Positions 25,667 to 36,295 of a stretch of 53,089 bases of DNA are shown here, in pieces. The position numbers and the translations under genes were made by a program. Each line of letters opens with the position of its first letter. The first letter of the stretch is position 1. This stretch comes from Gracilaria caudata. Its lineage: Eukaryota > Rhodophyta > Florideophyceae > Gracilariales > Gracilariaceae. Where the stretch lies: positions 1-53,089 of the forward strand of contig JASCIV010000078.1 of the NCBI GenBank assembly GCA_030374735.1, given 5' to 3'. Under the pieces are notes generated by a model. That model was not told where the DNA came from. It made no database searches and saw only the letters and a list, made by a program, of their open reading frames with translations.

Positions 25667-28598
25667 GAACTTCCTCGGCCGTCGCTGCGCTAACTAGAAG
25701 TCCTGTAGAAGCTTTTCGTCGAGGGAGAAATGCGTGGGGGCATGTGTCGATAGGCTCCAATACCAGAAATTTTTGCTTTCATTTATTGCTTCGCGACTAC
25801 AAGAACTTTCCTTCACTACAGAGTCTCGGCAACTGTTATTATGTGCAGATGCGGAATCTATGATTTCGGAGCACCGTTATCAGGGAAAATCCTTGATTAA
25901 CAGGCATGGAAGACTTACAGACCAAACACAAAGACAAAGCCCCTGAATAATACTTTGTTGAGTACTACGCACTTGAGACGTAAAAACTGGATTACTTCTT
26001 GATTCATTCTATCATCCTTTGCGAAGAACATGTCCCTCTTAACCACTATAATTGGTCTCACCTTCTCAATGGAAACAATTTCTCATAGAACATTTCCATC
26101 CGACAATCGTCAATATCCAAGGAATTCAGAATAACTTTCTGTCACGGAATAGAATTGGTTTCTATGTCGTGCACTTACCGTCATGCCACCAACTTTTCTG
26201 TTTCGTAGATGAAGTATGGATTTTTTTCTTTCATATGTGATGTTTTCCGACGTGGATCGCATCGTAGAATTGTCCATTCCACCCTAAACTTTTGGAACAA
26301 GCGGGTTTTCGGGATTTCATGTCAATCCCGGTGCTCTGCTGACAAACAGAACGACATTACTTCAGCCACGCCATATTCTAGGATTCCCTCATACGCCTTT
26401 GAAATAGAATAAATCTATAACGTGGAGGTTTTGCGCACAGCCTTTGATTCATATAGTTCAAGTCTCCGACAGTACCTGTAGCGTTCCTACCTCTTCTCAA
26501 CAAACATTTTGTCTCTGGACATTTAGTGCTCCAGTACCCAACAGGTTCGAGCGATGGCTGCAGCCGTTGAAAAGATGGGTTTGACAACCGCTTGCCGTAT
26601 GTTTCATGTGAAATGTTTCCTTGTTACGGTCGACACATGAAAGTGACAACTAATACTGAAGCAACTGTAATGAGCATTGCGATATCTCTTATCACAGAAA
26701 AGGAACATTTTTACTACAATGATGTGGATGTGAAAGATGTGAAGTAATTGCTGACGTTAAAAGTATCTAAGGTAAGTTAGTTCAATATGAGTTTCAGTCT
26801 CTACTTCGCCCCTTTCTGGTCTACACAAGAAGGCAACTCAAAGGTGCCAAGAATCTCGGTTCTCTTGAAAGAAAGCATCCACGTACAAAAGGCATTACAA
26901 CACAATTTTCTTATTAAATGAAAGGGGCTCCTTTATGCTACATCTAACTTCGAGACAGTTGCAGGTACCTTGTTATGGCACCCATTAGGTTTCTACCACA
27001 CGATCCACACACGAGAAGAGTGGAAAATAACGATCGAAGAGGAAGTACGTTTTGTAAACTACCAACCTATGTGATCAAGGCATACACGTACATGACTCTA
27101 GGAGGAATAATATTTTATTTATTATACGAACAGGTGTGAACATGTCTCCGTCACAGTATTGAGTTCTGTCTCTTCTTCTTTCTTCTCTGAGCCTTTTCAG
27201 CTACAGGTACCCTTCATATAACGGTACAAGCACCGCAGAACAAGTCAGATGGCAAAGCAAAACCGGATGAGCTCAGAGGCCTGTCTAAGTTGATCATCAC
27301 CATGATTCCTTCGTGGGGATAAGTCAACATGTTATTATGACCATCCTGGTTTTACTAGGTATGAAAAAGTAACCACTGCAGATGTTCTCTGTCTGTTCAA
27401 GGCATTGTCCTATTCGGAATGTTTCGGAGGCTTCCGTGTTTAAGTTATGTTGCAGATAAACCTACCGCAGAGAAAGTTTAGGAGTCCACATATTAATGTG
27501 GAATTGATAACTTCCACTCTTGATAAATGTCAGCAAGAAATGGTCTGCTCATACCTTTTAGCTTAAAGGCAAGAGAGACCCACAGCCGTTACATTCGTTC
27601 AAGCGTAATTCCAACTCTAGAAGCGAGTACGCACGGATGTCATTTTTACCTTTGACTGTCGGGCCCAAGTTGTAATGCGCCACTCACAGACTGGAAACCG
27701 TGCTAGACCTTCTTGAAACATTTGACCGCAGCCCATCGATTCGGCGACAATTGGCGTCCGTTGACGGCTACAAGCGCCGATTTATTCTCGAAGAAAACGT
27801 CTGTTGACCGGAAAGTTATCTGTATGGTCCATGACACAGCCTCTGTGTAAGGGCCTACCAAGGGTACAGAAAAACCCTTTGAAACATTCGTTGTATTGAT
27901 GCGAAACCATTTCCACTTGATCTCCCATGCCCCTCAGCAAGCAAGCGTAAAACGTTTTGTTCTTGAACAGGGGGCAGATGACAGGGGGAGCTTTTAATTT
28001 AAGAGCACTGGTCGTACAATGGCAATGTCATGAATGTAGAGGGGTTGTGCGAGAGGTGACCAAGAAACTGGAGTGGTGTTTTGGTAACGATCTTATCGAT
28101 AGATATGGTATAACTATCGTACTATATCTGGAGTTTTGTAGGGCAACCGACTGGTCTGCGGCGGAGCAAATCTACCCTTCGTAGCGTATTATTTCAAGAG
28201 CCAAAGCGAAGGAACGAACGCCTCTCACTTCTTGAGTCTGAAAGATGACAAGTGATACCGGTCACGATATTCCAGCCCAACAAAAGTCTCAAGACCTGGA
28301 AAACGGACCGGAGCGCCACCAGATTCATAGAGTTGTGGCGAACGCAGAGCGCATATGTGTTAGGACATTAAGCGCACGGCGGCTGTACATTTTGACGTTC
28401 AATGATTGAACCCACTCGAGATAAGTCTCCGGTCCACGTAAACGTACAGTCGGCGTGGAACTTCTTCACAATGTACACCTGCAAACATGCCTCACGGAGG
28501 ACGATCACGTTACGAAAAGAAGTACCAAAAGTACTGCTGCTGCATCGCGAGCGTGGGCGCCTGTGCGTGTGAGGATTAGCGCTACGTGGCATTGCAAA

Positions 28599-28736
28599 AT
28601 GTCTGGCAACGCACAAAAGCAAGTCTCGATACTGCTAAGGGAAGCGCGCTACGGCTTGCCTACGGCGTCGCGAATAATGGTCATCGCACAAGTGGTGACA
28701 CACAAGACTCAACGCGCTTGGAGAGGGGCGGGGTGA
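28599..28736 (+). CDS. Uncertain small ORF, 45 aa
   Basis: ATG 28599 begins MSGNAQKQVSILLREARYG and ends in RAWRGAG. The frame is open upstream without another convincing start. The peptide is basic and amphipathic. It lies in a small GC-richer island just before two hairpins. No family is recognised and it may be chance. Confidence 0.2.
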   Translation: MSGNAQKQVSILLREARYGLPTASRIMVIAQVVTHKTQRAWRGAG

Positions 28737-28751
28737 CTGGTATGTCGCCCC

Positions 28752-28778
28752 CACACTGCAACCGAAGCACGCAGTGTG
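28752..28778. repeat. Hairpin, 8-bp stem
   Basis: CACACTGC and GCAGTGTG are perfectly complementary, with an 11-nt loop. Confidence 0.7.
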
Positions 28779-28871
28779 ACAGTGGTGATTGTAGCAATAC
28801 ACACCGGTTCTCGCGACGACTGCAAAGCCAAACGGTACAATCTGTTACAGCCAGACGCGGCTCCAATAGGG

Positions 28872-28899
28872 CTTTGGTACTGCCAACTTGGTACCAAAG
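28872..28899. repeat. Hairpin, 9-bp stem
   Basis: CTTTGGTAC and GTACCAAAG are perfectly complementary, with a 10-nt loop; it lies 93 nt after the previous hairpin. Confidence 0.7.
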
Positions 28900-29260
28900 A
28901 TTGGGCTTTGTGCCGGGAACGGAGGAACAGGAGCAAATTGCTTGACAACGATGGCTTCATTTTCGGTTGAATGTATTGCACAGCTAAGCGTTTATAAAGA
29001 ACGTATGATATGACAGGAAAGCACCTGTAGAAACAGTTGCAGCGAACGTGGTCTTCCGTAACGCACGTCGGAAAGGGTAACAAATTTGGGGCTGTTCAGC
29101 ATTAGAGCGCAAGCGAGATTGCACAGCATTATGCGAGCGTGTAGAGTGATGAGTAAGGTTACAATAGAGAAAGAAGCGCGTTGAATGACGAAAGTAAGAG
29201 ATGGAAGGGGTGGAGGCAGAAGGCACTGATTTAAGAAGTGTTACGATTTGAAGAGTGATG

Positions 29261-29974
29261 TTAAAGATCGCAACGGCAAATGGGGCACGAGCGCTTCTGT
29301 TTGAGCCATGTGTGTATACAATGCTTGTGGTAAACGTGATCACACGAAAGCAACACGAGCGGGACGCCATATTCAAAACGCTCCAAACAGATATGACAGT
29401 CCATGTTCATATGCTCCTTGGTAGCCTCAAGGGTAGTGAGATCATCCAACTCATGTTTGGACAGTCCGCATCGCACATTACCATCGTCCAGTTCTAACAA
29501 CTCCTCGTACGTGAGTCCCAGCGAGTCATCGTCATCCCTAGCAATGGGCGCACGTCTACGCGAGATACGAAAGCCCAAAAAGTCGGTGAGTCTAGACACG
29601 GCGCGTCTACCCTGCGGGCGGTATGGTCGCGTGGCCAGACGCCGTCTAGCCGGCACAGGCGAGTGCGCCGGGTCAAACGGCTCCCAATCAGCACGCTCAT
29701 CAAACATTAGCGGCATGCGCTGCGCGCCATAGTCCCAGGCGCGCGCCAACCAAGGCTCCGGAATATGCGTATGCACGCGCGAACGCGCGCGCGGCAACAG
29801 ACGGTGACGGCGCGGCGGCGGCGGCGCGTCAGCGGCGGCAGCAGCAGCGGCGGCGGCGCGACGTAACAGCGGCGGGTGGTGAGGTTGAAAGGGAAGACGA
29901 GGCGGAAGCTCGCCGGGCGGACCCCATTGCCAGTCTTCTGACAGGTCGCTGGGGAACGGCGCCGGCGCCGGCAT
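29261..29974 (-). CDS. RING-H2 E3 ubiquitin ligase, BIG BROTHER-like
   Basis: 237 aa from ATG 29974 (MPAPAPFPSD). The frame continues open to 30460, but the added residues are a His/Thr repeat from a (TG)n microsatellite and Arg-rich translation of GC-rich DNA, so the inner ATG is preferred. The C-terminal RING-H2 is complete: CHIC, LSCDH, YHKHC, CPIC (Cys3-His2-Cys3), about residues 190-235. Before it, LTYEELLELDDGNVRCGLS matches the segment that precedes the RING in plant BIG BROTHER/RNF-type ligases. The N-terminal half is Pro/Ala/Arg-rich and probably disordered. There is no transmembrane segment, so it is likely soluble. Target unknown. Confidence 0.85.
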   Translation of the reverse strand: MPAPAPFPSDLSEDWQWGPPGELPPRLPFQPHHPPLLRRAAAAAAAAADAPPPPRRHRLLPRARSRVHTHIPEPWLARAWDYGAQRMPLMFDERADWEPFDPAHSPVPARRRLATRPYRPQGRRAVSRLTDFLGFRISRRRAPIARDDDDSLGLTYEELLELDDGNVRCGLSKHELDDLTTLEATKEHMNMDCHICLERFEYGVPLVLLSCDHVYHKHCIHTWLKQKRSCPICRCDL

Positions 29975-31913
29975 GGGCCTGGAGCGCGGGCGGCGGGTGG
30001 CCGCCACTGCGCGGCGTGTTGGCGGCGTGGCGGCGCGCGCGCGCTTCGGGCGCTTTTGCTGCGGGCGCTTCGGACGCGGCGTGCGCGGACGGCGACGACG
30101 GCGGGAAGCAGCGCGCGACGACGACGACGGCGGGTGGCGGGAGGCAAACAACGCGACGACGACCGACGACGACGATGCGGAACACCAAGCGGAACGCGTG
30201 TGGCGACGCGTGGGCGCACCAAGACGCGGGGGTCTGGCGGTGTGTGTGTGTGTGTGTGTGTGTGCGTGTGCGCGCGTGTGTGTGGCAAAAGAAAGCAAAA
30301 TCTTGCAGCGGCGCTCGGCGAGCGCGCGCGCGCGGCGCCCGATGGATGACTTGTGCGCGCTGCGCGCGCAAAAAAAAGTGCAGATTCGGACGGCTGCGAA
30401 TGGAAGCGCGCCACGCGCGCGCGCGACGTGCGCGCAGCGCACACACGCACAAACACGCACACGTTGAAAGCAACACAGAACTGGTGCGTGCCGCTCGTCT
30501 CGTTCCTCTGCATGCGTGGCCTGTCGACCATGTGTGCTTTTCGTTTGGCTTGGCTTCCTGGCATAGCAAGCTCGGCCAACACCCTAAGGCATCCATTTCA
30601 CCACATTGTTCGCAGCTTGCGTGCGCCTTGTAGCTGAACAAGCTTTAAGCTCCATGCGGCCACGGTGAGCTCCCATTTGCTCCACAGCGGTTGTGAAGAT
30701 AAGAGGGTTAACGAGGGCTAACCCCAAGCGTACAGAGACATGCCTCAAGATGCAGCTCCTTTGCTCCGAACCGAATCCAAAGCTTCTGCACGCTTCTGTC
30801 TTGTCTGGCGCGATCCGATTGGAGTCTCATCGGTTTGCCCAAGAGCATTACAGTGAAATTCTACTGTATTCCAAAAAGAGAGGAACCATCAACCACATCC
30901 CACGCATATGCAGGTGTGCAGCCGGAAGCCATCCTCACGCCTTTCGCAACGTCGCACTTCCAAACCAAACCATTTTTCAAGCATATGCGCCGTTCTAGAG
31001 CTCTTTGTGCTGCATCCGTTTCTTTTTCGATGCCGCCAAAAACTTGCAACCGTTGCAGCAGCGAGGAACTAAAACTGATAGCGTATTGGCATGCCACGCA
31101 AGTTCATTGTGGAGTTTCATTGTCAGCAAGGCTTGTGCCCTAAACAGAAGAACAACCATTTTCTATGTGAAAAGGAATTATAAAGCAAGGTCTATCCGAG
31201 AAACAAACCACAAAATATGCGTGTCTCTTTTTCACCCTCCGTATATGTTCCCCTTTAAAAAAAAAAGCTTTGCGTTGGCCTCTTCATTAGATAGTGACGC
31301 TCCGTTTAAGGCTCAAACTTTGAGCTCTCTTAGAGCGCAGTAAGCAACACGGCAATTACTAAGTATTCTAAGGTAAAGATATTGATTCAAGCTTTACATA
31401 TTTACTCCACGAGAACTAAAATCGGCGCAATGAAACTTTAACTCCTTGTTCAACTTTTCGAACCTAGTACTGCAGATAAAGTTTTGCCAAATTCTTCTAA
31501 ACAAAGCGCACCTCTTGAAATATTTTTAACTATCAAAATGGCCCCAACCTTTTTTTTGGGAGTAGACAATAACATCTGCAGCGCAATATACATACCCCTA
31601 TTTGTATCTTGCTTTACCTCACAGTGTCTGAACATGACAGGTCCTGTCATTCAAACCAACTTTTGGGTTACTAATTTTCAGTTTATGGCTCTCAATACTG
31701 TGAGGAGAAAATGTTTTCATAAACTAGAATACATTCTCATTATCAGGTCCTCGCACACCATTTGAACTCATTCACGGCTCAGAGATTCCACCTGTTTCTG
31801 AACTCCACTTGCTTCTGTCGCAACGAAAACATTGAATATCTCCATACTCCATCTTGGTTTTCAAACTACCAACATCAGCAGTAACAGTCTTTCTATTTGT
31901 GCCATTCAGCACG
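29975..31913. other. GC-rich 5' region of the RING gene, then AT-rich spacer
   Basis: 29975-30450 is very GC-rich, with overlapping Arg-rich frames on both strands that are compositional. 30640-31913 is AT-richer with no recognisable gene. Small structures: GGGTTA...TAACCC near 30708-30727 and the 17-nt palindrome ATGACAGG-T-CCTGTCAT at 31634-31650. Confidence 0.5.
30240..30284. repeat. (TG)n microsatellite, interrupted
   Basis: About 12 perfect TG units, then TG/CG-interrupted units. The minus strand would read as a His-Thr run. Confidence 0.9.
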
Positions 31914-32978
31914 ATGATCCGCGATCGAACTGCAGCTTGCAACACCTCTAATCTGCCACTGGATCTGGGTTTCGAGGATGATCATTCACTTCCCTCTGTG
32001 CTACAGCTACGGACTGCTTTTCATTCTCAAACGTTATCGTCAGCAGCACTTCCTCCACTAAGGTCTTCTATTCCTCGACCTTTACAACTCGACCGTAACC
32101 GCCCGTGCCCAATCCATCTTTCTAACGAGGAAACTTTTCATTGCTTCAATGAACGCCTAAACATTTTTGGGTCTTCCAAATCCGTGCCCAAACCCAAATC
32201 TGAACAATCAACACAAAATCAATCGTATGTACCGATGAGACCGACCTTCTTAAACGACCAAAGTGCATCAAACTCTTTGGCTGTTGACTATCACAAGGAC
32301 GCGAAATTAGCTTGTTCGTCAAACATGGCTTCAACTTTGCTTTCGCAGCGCAGCCGACAATTGAACATTGGTCCCAGCACACTTTCGGCAGTAGACCGCG
32401 ATATTCTCTCTCCTATTTCTCCATCATCGTTAATTTATTCACCCATTGAAACCGTCGTACAGAAAGCTCTTGTCTCAGATCAAAAAGCATTTTTCGCCTT
32501 TCTCTGTCAATACTGTGATGAGGGTTTCAATTCAAGAGAAGAACGAAGAGTACACATTGCAACATATCACCCTCGCCCTCATGTGTGTTCAATATGTTTG
32601 CACAGATTCTCTCGCAAGTATGATTTGAGAAAGCACATCTCTACGGTACATAAAAGACTACGACCGTTTCGATGTGATGTATGTAACAGATCGTTTGGAC
32701 AGAAACACCATCTTACGAGACATAAAAACTGTCTCCATTCCATTGTCAAGATGAATAAGGCCGTGTCCTGTAGTCACGCATCGATTGAAAAGGAAAGCTT
32801 GGAGAATTATTTGAATCCGGCACACAGGTTACCATTTTATAGATGTATGTTGTGTGACATGGGTTGTAGGGATGTAACTTGGCTCTTTCATCATCTGAAG
32901 CAAGTGCACATGGTCGAGGCGTCAAAAATTAGAGGAATACTGGCAGCCTCCGAGAACTGTTGGGTGCTTGAAGCTTAA
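31914..32978 (+). CDS. C2H2 zinc-finger protein, four fingers
   Basis: 354 aa from ATG 31914 (MIRDRTAACN); an earlier ATG at 31854 would add a hydrophobic 20-residue stretch. The N-terminal ~210 residues are Ser/Pro/Leu-rich and probably disordered. Four C2H2 fingers follow: CQYC...HIATYH, CSICLHRFSRKYDLRKHISTVH in two parts, CDVCNRSFGQKHHLTRH and, after a 40-residue gap, CMLC...HHLKQVH. Fingers 2 and 3 are joined by KRLRPFR, a TGEKP-like linker, so DNA binding is likely. The orthologous group is not recognised; a transcription regulator role is inference. Confidence 0.8.
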   Translation: MIRDRTAACNTSNLPLDLGFEDDHSLPSVLQLRTAFHSQTLSSAALPPLRSSIPRPLQLDRNRPCPIHLSNEETFHCFNERLNIFGSSKSVPKPKSEQSTQNQSYVPMRPTFLNDQSASNSLAVDYHKDAKLACSSNMASTLLSQRSRQLNIGPSTLSAVDRDILSPISPSSLIYSPIETVVQKALVSDQKAFFAFLCQYCDEGFNSREERRVHIATYHPRPHVCSICLHRFSRKYDLRKHISTVHKRLRPFRCDVCNRSFGQKHHLTRHKNCLHSIVKMNKAVSCSHASIEKESLENYLNPAHRLPFYRCMLCDMGCRDVTWLFHHLKQVHMVEASKIRGILAASENCWVLEA

Positions 32979-33118
32979 TCTCAGTAAGGTTATCATTCAG
33001 GAAAGCTTCGAAGAAGAAAGTCAACGACAGACTCAAGCAGGGAAGACTTCGCTCTTAAATGAAAGGGAATCTGAACATCATTTTTTACGCTAATGATCGC
33101 AGAGGATATCTCACAACA

Positions 33119-33526
33119 TCATTTCTTTAGATCATGAATCTTGCTGACGCTTTCAGGAACGAGGTTGCTTGTTTTCACAGGTTCTATCATCTGTTTTAAT
33201 TTAAAGAGCGCTTTGCATCCATCCAAATGTGCTTCTTCTCTGTTGGTAGTGAAGGAAATTTGCTGGAATGGACATAGAAGTCTTGAAATAGCCTGTGGAC
33301 GACTAACTTTGATCATATAGCGAATTCTGGTCACTACGTACTTGGTGCTGATGCGAGAACCTACATAAAGAAAAAAGGTCTTTATAAATGCCGCTGAGAA
33401 ATGAAATGCGTAGTGCGGACGACTTGTATCTCGTTTACAACGAGGACAGCGAGCCGGTGAACGAGATATTTGATCTTTTCTTGGCTGGCCCGAAGTGGAT
33501 AACCATATGAATTGGTTCTCGTTCAT
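33119..33526 (-). CDS. Uncharacterised ORF with a zinc-ribbon-like CxxC, probable exon
   Basis: A 135-codon minus frame. It has ARCPRCKRDT followed by PHYAFHFSAAFI, reminiscent of a zinc ribbon set in a nucleic-acid-binding (OB-type) domain, but no family can be named. The frame is open upstream to about 33541. A splice-acceptor-like CTTTATGTAG at about 33361 lies inside, so part of the frame may be intron. Together with the open frame at 33606-33860 it suggests a multi-exon gene on this strand, possibly with more exons to 35111. Confidence 0.35.
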   Translation of the reverse strand: MNENQFIWLSTSGQPRKDQISRSPARCPRCKRDTSRPHYAFHFSAAFIKTFFLYVGSRISTKYVVTRIRYMIKVSRPQAISRLLCPFQQISFTTNREEAHLDGCKALFKLKQMIEPVKTSNLVPESVSKIHDLKK

Positions 33527-33605
33527 ATGAGAATCATCAACTTCAAGTCACGATTGAATTTTACAGAACCCCATAGAATTGGGTTTCTCCATGTACCTGT
33601 AGTTC

Positions 33606-33860
33606 TTAAAGTTCAGGGCTGCAAATCTTAAAAGCTTCGCCAAGAGCTTTACATTCAAAGGCTTCAGTGAGGTTTACGTGGTCCTTAAGGCCTACAGCCC
33701 GACTTTGAAAACAGTTCCAGCTGAGAGCTACCGCAAAAGATTGAAGTACATCGTTTGATGGAAGTACAACAATATGGGCCGCATTCACCTCTATGTACTT
33801 TGAATTGAGATTTGGTCTGTGGTGTTCAACAGGTTGAATCGTGGGTGGCCTTTCTGGACA
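33606..33860 (-). CDS. Probable internal exon of the same unknown gene
   Basis: Read on minus, an acceptor-like CATTTAG precedes an 84-codon open stretch that starts CPERPPTIQPVEHHRPNLNS and continues into IEVNAAHIVVLPSNDVLQSF. This is protein-like and not low complexity. The in-frame stop lies inside the acceptor, as expected of an intron end. No clear donor was found at the other end before TAA at 33606. No family is recognised. Confidence 0.3.
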   Translation of the reverse strand, partial: CPERPPTIQPVEHHRPNLNSKYIEVNAAHIVVLPSNDVLQSFAVALSWNCFQSRAVGLKDHVNLTEAFECKALGEAFKICSPEL

Positions 33861-35217
33861 CTAAATGTCTTTCGGCGCTGGCTCGCCAAGAGACTTAAAA
33901 ACTGCTGTATTTAATCGTGACTGTAGCAGCAAATATCAGTCTGCAGAGGTTCCCGCCGACGTTTTCAACACTTTCTGACTCCATCTACGGTCGATAATCA
34001 AGAGATTGGTTTCTGCTTTCACTTTCCTCCTACCCACTTCTTAATATAACTGATTTTCTACGGCGCTTTGTCTGAGGCGAAAGAACGCAGCGGCTCAAGG
34101 CACATATTTTTTAACCAAGAAAGAATGGCTGGTTCTACGTTTCCTCAACATTTATCATTCTTCATGCATAGCATCGGGCAACACAATTTGTCGTACAAGT
34201 GGCTCGAGTCGTAGACAAGTCAATCTTCGATTATGCTCCAAAGGCAGATATTACGTGTTTCAATGACTTTTTGCTGATGCGAGCGCGGACGTGCAAAAAT
34301 TGACATCAAACCGCAGTCTTCTTGAGTTTAGAGCTTCAAATCCTTAAGATTGTGATAGTATACCTCTACGCATCAACAGGCGTTCCTTGAATTTTAGGCC
34401 TTTCGCTGGTAAGGGTGCTTTACACAGTTCTGAGGGATGCGAGTTTTGAACATCGAGGTATTTGAAAACCTATGAAAACCTTCCTTTATTGTTTTACAAG
34501 ACTGTTTTTGTTTCAACTCTGTGGCAGGGCTTTTTTTTGTTGTGAGACAGGTAGTCTTATTTTGTTCTACCCATTGGGATTTGGTAGGGACGCCCAACAA
34601 TTTGTAACGCAAGGCTTCATTAAGGAACCATTTCCTCTTTAGATGGGCTTCCAATTTTCATGGCCGTTGTAAGACAATGTTGGCAAGTATCTTCCCTCTC
34701 TGGTATCCCATAGAAGATTTTTGTTCTCTTTCTTCGGGCAACAGCGCAAGAAATAATCTAGATGGTACTCTGCAATTCGCGAATCTGTTCAGAAGAATCG
34801 AACGTGATACCTGTACAAACTTTATGTAGCTCTTGAAGGGATACGTGTTCAGATACCTTTATTTATGTGATTGATATATGTACCCAAGATGCCTATCTCT
34901 GGGTTAGAGCGAGAGAGACTTGTCTTCTGTGAGCGAGGCGTTGGGCCGGTTGTTGATCAGGGTTAATTATGAACTTTGAGAATTTGAACGAAATCGGTAG
35001 ATTCTGAGATTCTACAGATTTCGCAAACCTGTCTTGGGTGGCACGGCATGCAGTGGTGTTGCAAATGTGCCGTAAGTTCTCTATCAACAGAGAAGCGCTT
35101 CGAACCTTCATGTTGAGAAAGAGGTTGTCCAGACTCTAGACTCTTATGGGGTGCGCTGTGTGAACATCATAGTGAGCACTGCAACCTCCATGCCGTGAGT
35201 CGGACCACCTCCAGCAC
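33861..35217. other. Region with weak minus-strand frames
   Basis: Minus frames at 34394-34654 and 34893-35111 could be further exons of the unknown gene. They show no motif and no convincing splice sites. The right end should contain the promoter of the gene at 35218. Confidence 0.35.
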
Positions 35218-36219
35218 ATGTTTCCATTATTCAACCGCTTCCACGCCGTTCAAACCGCGGATACCCCGACGCGCCAACTGTTTGCCCGCCTCTCTGAACA
35301 GCGCCTCGACGTGATTCTCGCCGAAAAGGCATACGTAGCTACCGTGAGCCATAACGCGCTCCCCAAGGCTTGCGTAAGAGGATCGTTCAGCGGACTATCG
35401 ACAAGCCTCTTGTCACTTGTGCTTTCCACGCCCACAACCACCGCTGCTATAATCCAGAACCCCGATGCGCTGGTTCTCACGTGTGTTGATAAATCGTCAG
35501 TGCAGCTTGAGATCACAGTGCCCGTGCAGCTCACGCCTAGCGCAGACCTTCTTGACGAGCTTCATCATTCTCTCATAACGGCTGTGGCTTCGTTAGAAGC
35601 TTGTTTGCTCGGAGAACATGAGCACACTGATCCAACGCACGATATTCATGGCTTGCAAGCTATGCATGCCATCCCCATGCATGACAAAGAGCCTGTCAAT
35701 GGTGTTTTATCATTCCGTCGTATGTGCGCCGCAAGCATGAGTTTGTTAGCCGCGCGGGCCTTTGCAACCGCGCAGCTTGCGTCAAAATGTCGGGCAGAAC
35801 GATTGCAGCAGAAACAAGCGATAATTGAACAAATGAAGCAATCGAAAAAACGTGAACGTGAGCGGGCGGAACAGGCTAGAAGTCGTAAGGTGCAGAAGAA
35901 GAGAGAACGGAGCGTCTTTGTCGAATATAAACCCGCGCACGATATTGAACAGGAAACAGACAAACAGGGTGCAAACCATTCTCAAGTTCACGTCAGTGAA
36001 AACAAACAGATAGGTAAACATAATGAACCCGAACAACAAGCAAAAGCAACTGAGATTTTGCGAACCTACTCTGAAAAGAGCCCGTCGTTGAAGGAAGGGC
36101 GTGAACCGAATCAAGGACAAAAGCATGTGGCCGGGAGTACGGCAGCAAACCGGACAACCGAACCGTCATCATCGATCCCAAAACGCAAAAAGCGCAAGAA
36201 GACCATGAAACTCGTCTAG
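35218..36219 (+). CDS. Uncharacterised protein with basic coiled-coil C-terminus
   Basis: A 333-aa intronless ORF from ATG 35218; no family recognised. Residues 1-190 look globular (alternating hydrophobic strands and helices, with LDELHHSLITAVASLEACLL as a clear helix). From about 195 the chain becomes a charged coiled coil (QKQAIIEQMKQSKKRERERA), then a Gln/Glu/Lys-rich disordered stretch. It ends in a lysine/arginine cluster (PKRKKRKKTMK) that fits a nuclear or nucleolar localisation signal. A nuclear role is inference. It is convergent with the citramalate synthase gene, 76 nt away. Confidence 0.65.
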   Translation: MFPLFNRFHAVQTADTPTRQLFARLSEQRLDVILAEKAYVATVSHNALPKACVRGSFSGLSTSLLSLVLSTPTTTAAIIQNPDALVLTCVDKSSVQLEITVPVQLTPSADLLDELHHSLITAVASLEACLLGEHEHTDPTHDIHGLQAMHAIPMHDKEPVNGVLSFRRMCAASMSLLAARAFATAQLASKCRAERLQQKQAIIEQMKQSKKRERERAEQARSRKVQKKRERSVFVEYKPAHDIEQETDKQGANHSQVHVSENKQIGKHNEPEQQAKATEILRTYSEKSPSLKEGREPNQGQKHVAGSTAANRTTEPSSSIPKRKKRKKTMKLV

Positions 36220-36295
36220 AGCGTAAACAAACTTGTACAATCAATAGGAATCGAGTCAAAACTTGTATATTGTTTCATGTATTCACACAGTTCTG

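Larger units (their letters stand above)
25203..29260. other. Long gene-poor region
   Basis: About 4 kb without a recognisable gene. Open frames are short, mostly without ATG, and show no domains. Supported structures are a 27-nt palindrome at 25640-25666 and two perfect hairpins at 28752-28778 and 28872-28899. Around 28440-28760 the DNA becomes more GC-rich and holds a 45-aa ORF. Nothing resembling a tRNA, rRNA or transposase was found. Confidence 0.5.

Noticed and set aside
25203..29260. CRISPR array or prokaryotic operon
   Set aside because: No regularly spaced repeats; the whole window is eukaryotic in gene content and splicing.
29975..30641. Long overlapping frames on both strands upstream of the RING gene
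   Set aside because: Arg/Ala/His-rich artefacts of very GC-rich DNA and a (TG)n tract, present in several frames at once.
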